64,000 nucleotides of DNA, taken from assembly GCA_037954665.1 (NCBI GenBank), contig JBBMOL010000449.1, positions 124,001 to 188,000 on the forward strand, given 5' to 3'. Numbering within the stretch: the stretch's first letter is position 1; each line of letters starts with the position of its first letter. Under the pieces are notes generated by a model that saw nothing but the letters and a program-made list of their open reading frames with translations, had not been told where the DNA came from and did not search any database. Both the position numbers and the translations under genes were made by a program. The DNA is from Laguncularia racemosa (Eukaryota; Streptophyta; Magnoliopsida; Myrtales; Combretaceae). Of this stretch, positions 55,548 to 64,000 are shown in pieces.

Positions 55548-57873
55548 TGATGTGCTTAAGAATCCAAATCACAAGCACACATTACAAATGAATAATCAAC
55601 CGCATAAATTGGGCAAAATGAAGACAAAATCCCCAATTGGTGTGAATTAAAGGATGAACAATCTCAAATGGCGTAAACTAAATTAGAAGTATTACAAGGG
55701 AATTCCAATACAAATCAATTACAAAGGAATAATGCAATTCCGATCTTTACAATTGGCTTGTAATCCTACCAATACATGAACCCTAATTTGGCGTGAAAAG
55801 AACACATAAAAAGATCAAGCAATTATAACTAGATATTACTCACTAACAATAATCAGATGCAACTTAGAAAATCTTGATATAACTCACAAGAATTCCTAAG
55901 CCAAACTCACCACAATTTCCAAAGAAATTGATAAGAGTAGATGCATGCAAGAGGGTGACTCTCACGGCAACAAGAGTGTTTTTGTCAAATATCAAAAAGC
56001 TTCCCTAAAAAAACCTAGTTAGCAAGTATTTATACTTGCTCCTATTAGGGTAAAACAAACAAAAAATTACAAAGTTGCCACTAGGTGGCCGATTTCAAGA
56101 ATCAAAATTACATGTATAAAAATCAAAATGGTCGGTTCTTCACTTCAATTGAACAATTTGTGGGCCATTGGATGTGATTCTAAAAAATGTCCCGTAGGTT
56201 GATCCTTAGTGCATGTTATTTGCCCATCTTGTAAAACCGATCGATGTACTTGCTAAAGTGCAAAATCAAACATTATCAAATAAAATGTAGCCATATGTAG
56301 ATGTCTAGGCTCATGCGTCCAAGTTAGGTTCCCCCACTGCTACAAACGTAGGATGGATTCCCATCATCTCCTCGGGCCTCTAAAAGATTTTCCCTCAAAT
56401 CTAAGGGGTCTTCTCTTAGACTGAAACCTAGTGTCTTTGTTTGTTTGTTTGCTAGACTTCTGGAAGAACTAGAGGTATTTCGAATTTGTTCTTAGAAAGA
56501 GTGCACCTCAGATGGAGACATAGGAGTTAAGACTATCTGCGTACCATCCTTTCGAAACATGTAAGTGTATCTGAACCCGTCATGTGACACCTTTCTATCA
56601 AATAACCAGGGTCTACCCAACAATAAGTGAAAGGCGCACATAAGAAGCACATCACAGATAATCTCATCACTATATTTTTCTCCTATACTGATTGGCACCT
56701 TTGCCCTCTCTGTAACATGCAGACTACCTTTATCATCTAACTAATGCAATTTATAAGGGCTAGGATGCGGGCTAGTGGCTAGTTATAAGTTATCTACTAA
56801 TACAGCAAATATGACATTAGATCAACTACCAACATCAATGAAAAGCACACAAATGTTATCTCGAATCTGACAAGGTGTGTGGAATAGGTTCTCCCTCTGT
56901 ATGTCCCTAGCATCTAAAGATAAAGTCAAAACCCTACGCAACACATTAATAGGTAAGTAATGTTCACCCTTTTTGTCCTCATGTGTCTCAACGTTCTGAT
57001 CATCATAGTACTCTTGCAAAGCCATGGATAAATCTATAGGCTCGATAGCTTCTTCCTCATCTTCTTCTTTAGTGCCCTCTATAACAGTCATTACTCTTTT
57101 ATTAGGACACTATGCAGCCATATGTCTAAATCCCATGCATTTGAAACATTTAATCTGGCGCATCTTCCCACTGGTTGACCCCGGTATTGTCTACCTAACA
57201 TCAAATCCAACTACCTCTTTACCTTTCCTAGAAACAATTTTCTCCTTTTATGTGCTAGGGATAACTCTATTTACTGCCCTGACATGCTCACCTACTCCCT
57301 TTTGTCCACCTAATTGACCATCAGCCCCTATGGGCTTAGTAGTAGTACTAATCCTGTTACTAGTAACCCGAAATGGATTAGATCACCTCTACCTTTCCAC
57401 TTTCAAGGCTAACTGTATAGCTTCATCAAGTGTACTATATCTTTGTAGCTTAACAACACAGGTTATCTCTACTTCAATCCAGAAATAAAACGTGCTAGGG
57501 TTTACTCAGGAGGCTCTACTGACCCACATCTGATCATTAACGTTTCAAACTCCTAAACATAGTCATCCACTATTTTACCTCCCTGTCTCAATGTTTGTAG
57601 ATGCATAAATAGTTCTTGCCTATAGTTCTCAAGAATGAACCTCTTCCTCAGAACCCGTTTCATGTCTCTCCAAGTGTGTATCTCAGCCTCTCCATCCCTT
57701 CGCCTGCTGATCACTAGATTCTTCCACCACAAGGTGGCATAACCTGTGAACTCTACAGCAACATGATGAACTCTAGCGTTATCATCAATCTCATAACATT
57801 CAAAAAGGCCCTCAACGTTATCCTCCCAATCTAGGTAATCATCTATTGAGCTCCTACCATCAAATGAAGGCAT
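54883..57873. repeat. Tandem duplication, copy 2 (2991 bp)
   Basis: Second copy. Its right end runs on into the rest of J gag (ATCTGTAGCTTCACATATTC), so copy 2 keeps the original J continuation, while copy 1 keeps the original left flank in I. It contains a second I leader/LTR piece (54883-55547), a second J LTR (55548-56366) and a second J protease-gag. Confidence 0.92.
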
Positions 57874-58183
57874 CTGTAGCTTCACATATTCTAGTCCCTT
57901 AGGTGGCCTGAAATCCCTATTCGGGTACGGATTAACCCCAAAGTTATCATCTCTCTCCTCCGTAAAGGCATGATGATCTCCTTCCACTCTCCTTTTCATA
58001 TTTCCTCGTACTGCTCCCTCCCTTTGAACATTCTAAGGAGCTACTCTAGGTAGTGGTGCTTGAGGATTTGCCACTGATGGTTGTGGCATCGTCATCTTAT
58101 CAATGCTTGTTGCTAGTGTAGCAACAATAGTGGTAAGGTCCTAAAGTTGTTCCTCCAAAGTTCTCCCACCTATGGTACGATGA
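56367..58183 (-). pseudogene. Gag-protease of J, copy 2, more complete
   Basis: Starts inside the N-terminal helix (GHRTIGGRTLEEQL, 58180) and continues through MTMPQPSVANPQAPLP, KRRVEGDHHAFTEERDDNFG, the capsid domain (57999-57553, open for 148 codons) and, after TAG at 57553, the knuckle, protease and tail as in copy 1. The TAG at DDYV-stop-EFETL is CAG in C and A. K inserted at 58184-58188 removed the first residues. Confidence 0.85.
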
Positions 58184-58188
58184 CCCTA

Positions 58189-59196
58189 TGATGTGCCTAA
58201 AACCAAGTGAAAGCACATGCAATCAAACAATACTTAATAACTCCACAAGCAAAGCCAAAAACCAAATCAATCCTCCTCCAATTAGACGTGAACCCTAAAA
58301 TTGATTGTGATCCAATTTGAAAATCAATGAAGATTAATACCAAAATGATGATCATGCTCAAATGTATCAAGTACTTAACATAATATCCAATGAGATGCCA
58401 ATCACTAACATACAAAATGACCATAAATGCCTCTTCAACAAAGGAACTCCACACAAATAATGAAAGATAAATATAAGGCAATATCAAGATACAAATCCCA
58501 TCAAATTGATAACAATATATGAAAGGAATTAGACCTTTACTTGACGCCAAAAATCAAAACAAAAACCACCCTAATCAACACTAGATATGACACACTAGTT
58601 ATAAAAAGGAAATCAACTCAGGGAATTGATATTACTTACATTCACTAGGTTGCAAACTCGCCACAATTCCATTTAGATTGAAATTGATAAGAGTCTTGTG
58701 AAATCTTAGGACAAACCCTAATCTCTCACGAAAATTTGCAGCATTGGTAAAGTGTATTCTCCCCCTCAAAACCCTACTTAAGCAAGTATTTATACTTACT
58801 CCCTTTAGGGTTAAAATGACTAGAAAATTACAACTATGCCACTATAGGGTGGCCAGTCCTAAAAACACAAATTACAACCAAATAAAATGTCCTAAAAACT
58901 TAAAAAATATGTAGTCCAAAGAAATAAATTACAAGTACAAAAGATAATAATCTTTAAAGAGCCGATGCGTCGAGGAAATGTTGATCATAGTGGGCCATTG
59001 GATGAGAATCCGATGATGTCCCTAAATGATCAACAGTGAAGTTCATTTAGCATCCCGTGAAGAAATATCGTTGTACCTGTTAGATTATCATTCAAATATT
59101 TATTAGATAAAGAAAACAAGTATGCATATAAGTGATTTGGATCATCATCCAAATCAAGTTCACTATCCATCTAGATCGTCGGGAAGATTCCCATCA
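58189..59196 (-). repeat. 3' LTR of K
   Basis: 1008 bp. Minus strand TGATGGGAATCTTCC...GGCACATCA. Contains TATAAATACTTGC in the same position as A and D. Preceded by a weaker PPT, CAGAGGTCCGAGTGGA. Confidence 0.88.
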
Positions 59197-60657
59197 TCCA
59201 CTCGGACCTCTGAAAGATTTGCCCTCAAATCTAGAGGGTCACTTCTTGAATTGAACTCGGATACCTCTGTTGTCCTGTTTTCCCGATTACTAGATGAAAT
59301 TGAAGTAGTATTGACCTGTTCTTGGAATTTGTGCACCACAGATGGAGACATAGGTACCAATACTATTCGAGACCCTCCTATTCAAAACATGTAGGTGTTT
59401 CTAAAGCCATCATGCAACACCTTTCGATCAAACATCCAGGGCCTACCTAATATTAAATGAGATGCACACATGGGGATCACATCACACAAGATCTCATCAT
59501 GATATTCCTTCCCAACACTCACTGGCACCTTTACCCCTTATGTAACATGCATACTACCCCAATTATCCAACCAATGCAAGTTATAAGGGCTAGGATGTGA
59601 ACTAGTAGATAAATGTAATTTGTCTACCAACGTAGCAGATATAACATTCATGCAACTACCACTATCTATGATGAGTACACAAAGGTTACCTCTGATCCTG
59701 CAAGAAGTGTGGAATATGTTTTCCCTCTATTTGTCCCTAGCATCAGGAGATAAAGTCAGAGCCTTGCGCAACACATTAATGGGTAAATACTGTTCACCTG
59801 TGCCCTCCTCATGTGTTTCTACAGTCTAATTATCATAATATTCCTGCAGTGCTAGAGACAGATCTATAAGCTCAACCGGTTCCTTCTCATCCTCATCCTC
59901 CTTTCCAGCACCCTCTATAATAGTCATGACCCTCTTATTAGGACACTGTGCCTCCATATGCCTAAATCCCATGCATTTAAAGCATTTAATTTGGCACACT
60001 TTCCCACTAGTAATTCCCAGTACAATCTGCCTAACGTCTAGTGCTATTACCTCTTTACCCTTTCCTGAGGTCATGTTCTCCTTATCTATGCTAGGGGTAG
60101 CTCTGTCCACTGCCCTCACTGACTCACCTACTACCTTTGGTCCTCCTAATTGACCATCAGCTCCCATGGCCCTGGTAGTAGTACTAGGCCTGCTATTTGG
60201 AACCCTAAATGAGTTAGATCACCTCTACCTCTCCACTTTCAAGGCTAGTTGAATAGCCTCATCAAGTGTACTATACCTTTGTAACTCAACTACATACGCT
60301 ATCTCATATTTCAGCCCTGATATGGAGTGTGATAAGGTTCACTCTGGAGGCTTAATTGACCCACATCTAATCATTAGGGTTTCAAACTCCTACATATAGT
60401 CATCGACTGTCTTGCCTCCCTATCTCAAGGTCTGAAGACGCATAAATAGTTCCTGCCTGTAGTGTTTAGGAATAAATCTCTTTCTCAGAACCCTCTTCAT
60501 ATCCCTTCATGTCTGTATTTTAACCTCACCATCCCTACACCTGCTGATCACTAGATTCTTCCACTATAAGGTGGCATACCCTATGAACTCAATAGCAGCC
60601 AGTCAAACTCTGGTATTGTCATCAATCTTATAGCATTCAAAGAGACCCTCAACCTTA
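59197..60657 (-). pseudogene. Gag-protease of K
   Basis: From 60657: DKVEGLFECYKIDD, capsid pieces with TAG stops, AVDRATPSIDKENMTSGKGKEV, an intact CCHC knuckle CFKCMGFRHMEAQC (about 59990-59945), EDEDEKEPVELIDLSLALQEYY, protease IIDSGSCMNVI (about 59675) and HLILGRPWMFDRKVLHDGF, VPMSPSVVHKFQEQVNTTS, a Ser/Asn-rich linker, and SDPLDLRANLSEVRVDDGN, running into the LTR. The catalytic DSG is kept. No RT or integrase. Confidence 0.85.
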
Positions 60658-61830
60658 TAAACCACTTGGTGATGGAAAATGCTACTATTGGCCCCACACC
60701 CATGTCCACTTAATCCTCTTAAACCAACATTCAACCCAGATTATTTCTAAGCACGACTCCACTAGGGACAACGTCACATGACGATCATTGGAGTGCTCCC
60801 TAGGGATCTACAACTACAGGCCCCTAAGCCGAACCAAGCACAAGCATCATATAACTTAAACACTTAAACCAAATCATTTAACTTAATCAATTTCAACACA
60901 TATACTACTTAACAAGCACAAAACAACACACAAGTTACATGTACCTTGAATCATAGCCATAAGCACTTTCTGTCTTGGACTTAAGTTAAACCGAAATCTA
61001 TACATCATAAACATGTCCTTCTTAATATTAATCTAAGATTAATATCATCTCTTAATTCTCTTAATCCTATTCATTTAAATTCTCTAAGGCTTTACTAGCT
61101 ATCTAGGTTGCATGAAAATTATCTTAATTTGAAGTTAAATGGTTATATAATTACATTATGTTTTACTTAACACAGGCTAGTACACGACCATGTTAGTGGT
61201 CATGTATCTTTTTGTGAGTTTTGGCTTCAATGCCATGTATCTCTTGGTGTAAAGTTCATATTCAACACGGTCGAAACATGATCGTATTGGGAGGTCGTGT
61301 TTCTCTCGGCAATTTCCATGAACCCTTAATTCTTCATTCCAAATTCTCCTAAACCCAATTCTCTCTATCCCTAGACTTAATTAAATCTCTAAAACATGTA
61401 ACTACAAATAAATTACATGAATTAGATTACATACGTCAATAATTCCACAAGTCGCATCCTTGAGCCATCAATTCTTGTTCTCATTTCATCCTTTCTTAAA
61501 TTTCAAGTTTTGGATGAACAAAGTGATGTAACTATATCAGATTATCCATTCTCTATGAAAATTCTTGTATAAAACTCTTACATTATGTATTTGGAATTAG
61601 TCCATGCCATTTTCCTTTAGTTATCTTAGGGTTTGTTCAAAGAGCTTTTCCTTTTGTCTACTATTTTTACTATAAGGGGTAAAAAGAATGAGAGCTAGAA
61701 CAACATAGAGTATTTATGCTCTGACCATAAAAGACCCATTTACCCCTCAATTTTATAAAATTCCCATCCTTAGCCTTGGTTTTCACGTTATAATATAATA
61801 ATAGAATTATTAAAATTTTCAGGTATTATA
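60658..61830 (-). repeat. 5' LTR of L, front part only
   Basis: It matches 33927-35195 to the last base of the LTR (AATAATAGAATTATTAAAATTTT, GGTATTATA). The remaining ~770 bp of this LTR, the PBS and the gag start are missing; the break falls inside the K gag at about 60657. Confidence 0.82.
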
Positions 61831-63110
61831 CCTTCACTTTCATGCCACCAAGAGGGATTGATATAGGAATTGTTTTCCAATCTTTACTTTACCTAATTTG
61901 GTTAATTAGTAGGGTTATTTTTAGTTAAATTGATGGATCTTTTATAGTAATTATGAGTTAAATTATCATTTTTTAGGTTTTGGTTTCGTTTGAGTTGAAT
62001 TTTGGGTTTTCTGGGTTTAAGATTGATTTCTCAAATCCTTAAGGTGGTTTTAGGGCTGATGAATGGATTTAGGATTTTGGGAATTGAATTTAGGCCATAT
62101 ATAAATTTTAGTTAGAGTTTAAATTTCCTAATATAACGTTCTATGGTTAGGGTTCAATTAGGTTTTGATCCCTTATGTTTTGGGTGCACTAATTGAGTTG
62201 AGTGTCGTAGGGTAAATCTTAAATTCATAGCTGTGTCCATGTGTTCATTTTCTAATATATTTCCTAATATTTCCCCTAGTCCTAGTTATTGATTTTGAAA
62301 ATTTCTAAGGTTTACAAAATCACCATTCTTCTTCTAAATTTGGTTACTTCCATCAGGATTTAAGTCAAGTCTAATGCCTATTCCCTCACTCCTAGGTGTA
62401 CTTTGTTGTCCTTTTACTCGTTGGACCACACAAGTGTCATTCCTCTTGTCCCTTTAACCATGGCCGGCATAATAGCTAAGGAAGTTACTGCTATCATTGT
62501 TTTATTTCTTAGCAAATAAATGTTGGTTAATTAGGTCTTGGTTAGGAAAATTTTTAGAGGTCAAAGTGGTTATTTTTCTAGACTAATGAGGGATGAAATT
62601 TAGCCATTTTACCTTTCATGTTCACGCCACCTAAGGGTATTGGAATGGGAATTGTTTTCCATCATTCACCTTATCAAATTGGATAATTAGTAGGGTTATT
62701 TTTAATTAAATTATTGGTTTTTTTATATTATTTATGAGGTAAATTATCGTTGTTAAGGTTTTGGCTTCATTTGAGTTGAAATCTAAGTTTTCCAAGCTTG
62801 AGGTTGATTTCAACAATCCTTAAGGTTATTTTAAGGTTGTCTAATTGGTTTAGGATTTTGGGATTTGTATTTGGGTCTTGTGTAAATCTTAATTAGAATT
62901 TAAACCTCTTAATATAATGTTTTATGATTGGGGTTCTTCTAAGGGTTTGATCCCTATATGTTTCGAGTTCCTTAATTAAGTCGAGTGTCATGGAATAAAT
63001 CCTAAGTTTATAGCCATGTTTTTGTGTTTGTTGTCCAATGTGTTTCCTAATATTTCCACTAGGCCCAACTCTTAATCTTGAAAATTTCTCGGGTTTATAG
63101 GCCTAGCTAA
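61831..63110. repeat. Old tandem repeat of the host layer, period about 770 bp
   Basis: 61840-62310 and 62612-63100 are diverged direct copies (GGAATTGTTTTCCA, TTAGTAGGGTTATTTTTA, TAGGATTTTGGGA, TTTCCTAATATTTCC). Between them, 62320-62600 matches 24670-24930 plus 33123-33157, so the order is R2, U, R2, U. No frame is conserved between units; identity unknown. Confidence 0.75.
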
Positions 63111-64000
63111 TTGCGATGAAGTTTTTCTCAGTATTCATTTCATAGAAAATTAACTTAATCAAAACTAAAAGCCTTGGCTAAAATTTAGTTAATTGATCCA
63201 AGCCTAAACTTGATTTAAAATACCTAACTTATATTTCCCTAATTTTATTTACTAACCCAAGAATGCTATTTTCTAATTCTTTTCCCATATTTTTTTTATT
63301 TTTCATTAATTTTCCATTTTTATGTATTTTTTTATTAAATATAAACTAGGCTTAACATTTTCCTCCTTTCCGATGATGATAAAACACTTATGAAATATAA
63401 ATTTATTCCAAGCACAAAATAAATTTTATGCTACTATGTTAATATGCATAAAAAATAAAAAATAAGAAAATAAATAAAAATTTTGCTTTTTGTTACCATT
63501 TCCTTACGTTCTCTTTTTTCTCTCCATTTTTGTTATCATCAAAACAATGAAATGTGTTTTTTTCTCCCTTAACATGTGATTATTTAAATGGATTTTTCTT
63601 TGTTAATGAAACATCTAAAATACAACTTATAATCACAAAACCATTCGTGTAAGTACAATAAAAGTAGATACCAATCAAATATAAGTCTCTAATAAAAAAT
63701 TAACAAATTTTGAGTCTTGAGAATAAATATGAGTCTAAAAAAGATCATTCAAGTTGTCTTGGAGTATAGAGAGATGGGTTTTTTCTTATGTTTCCAAAGC
63801 TGATTTGGTTAGGCTAAGCCTTATCTTAATTCCTCTTAGTTATCCTTCCACTTCTTTTAGAACCTTGTCACTTGAATCGTAGCTAGTAGTATGATCAATC
63901 ATTCATGCATCATTTCATTGAATCCTTCTTCTAGCTTTTGGCTTTTATCTAAAATGGTTCTTTGAAGGGTCTTTTCCATAGTTTCATTAAAAGGCTTGAC
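63111..64000. other. AT-rich sequence, nothing recognised
   Basis: No frame of note, LTR end, PBS or repeat could be assigned. Several A/T runs. Confidence 0.6.

Larger units (their letters stand above)
52558..58183 (-). mobile_element. Element J: gag-protease-only element, inserted in the 5' LTR of I
   Basis: Left end TGATGTGCTT at 52558, left TSD TGATG (52553-52557). Only its 3' half survives as a unit: 3' LTR, PPT, protease, gag; the gag start and everything 5' is lost where K is inserted (58184) and in the later deletion. The duplication makes part of it appear twice. It has the same protease-to-tail-to-PPT order as A and K. Confidence 0.8.
58189..60657 (-). mobile_element. Element K: gag-protease-only element, 5' part deleted
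   Basis: Left TSD CCCTA (58184-58188). 3' LTR 58189-59196, PPT, tail, protease and gag up to DKVEGL at about 60657, where it abuts the L 5' LTR fragment. It has the same layout as A, with an LTR of the same length (1008 bp). Confidence 0.82.
33158..61830 (-). mobile_element. Element L: Tekay/Del-like chromovirus, with I, H, J and K nested inside
   Basis: LTR ends are TAACGCCC-type at 33158 (CG for TG) and GGTATTATA at 61830. TSD CCTTT (33153-33157) against CCTTC (61831-61835). The 3' LTR is 33158-35195, pol and part of gag 35212-39354, then I is inserted in gag. The gag N-terminus, PBS and the end of the 5' LTR are missing; the front of the 5' LTR is at 60658-61830. The chromodomain and LTR ends of this kind are typical of the Tekay/Del lineage. 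The oldest recognisable element in this part. Confidence 0.75.

Noticed and set aside
58197..58550. 117-residue minus-strand open frame with hydrophobic stretches, a candidate membrane protein
   Set aside because: It lies wholly within the 3' LTR of K and is not open in the matching parts of the A and D LTRs.

Overview
The window is a stretch of plant (angiosperm) nuclear DNA made almost wholly of Ty3/gypsy LTR retrotransposons inserted into one another. I see no host protein gene, rRNA gene or tRNA gene. The plant origin rests on the lineages present: Athila-like elements primed by tRNA-Asp, a Tekay/Del-like chromovirus, CRM-like chromoviruses primed by initiator tRNA-Met, and a relative of the last group that carries only gag and protease. 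The species cannot be named from this. I labelled the elements A to L, plus S. Boundaries come from TG..CA LTR ends, primer-binding sites (PBS), polypurine tracts (PPT) and 5-bp target-site duplications (TSD) read directly.

Layout. The oldest layer is an AT-rich, non-coding, tandemly repeated sequence left at 23088-24930, 33123-33157 and 61831-64000. Four things sit in it. (1) Element C (minus strand, left end outside the window) occupies 2312-4255 and 22864-23087. Its gag holds a plus-strand LTR remnant E, which holds element D (1-1994). (2) Element A (4256-22863, plus, TSD TCCAA) lies inside the 5' LTR of C. The 5' LTR of A is split by element B (4589-17197, minus, TSD GTAAT), an Athila-like element with gag, protease, RT, RNase H, integrase and an extra ORF. 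The gag of A is split by solo LTR S (20082-20934, TSD GAGTA). (3) Element F (24931-33122, TSD CTAAT) is split in its 5' LTR by element G (26085-33041), a nearly intact CRM-like gag-pol element. (4) Element L (33158-61830, Tekay-like, with chromodomain) holds element I (gag-pol), which holds element H (40125-47351, TSD TGTAG) and element J. J holds element K. About 3 kb spanning the I/J junction is tandemly duplicated (51893-54882 and 54883-57873).

How the elements relate. I is a decayed full gag-pol element. A, J and K share its leader type, gag and protease, but pass from protease directly to the last residues of the polyprotein and the 3' LTR, with no RT, RNase H or integrase. They look like one internally deleted lineage amplified in trans. 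H is a second, unrelated gag-protease-only element: Athila-like, nearly identical LTRs, and an uninterrupted 884-codon ORF. It is the youngest and only apparently intact coding unit here. Unrelated families also share GC-rich palindromic arrays (CACGGCCGTG type and GGCCGGC type) in their LTRs. Every coding region except that of H is broken by stops, frameshifts or later insertions.
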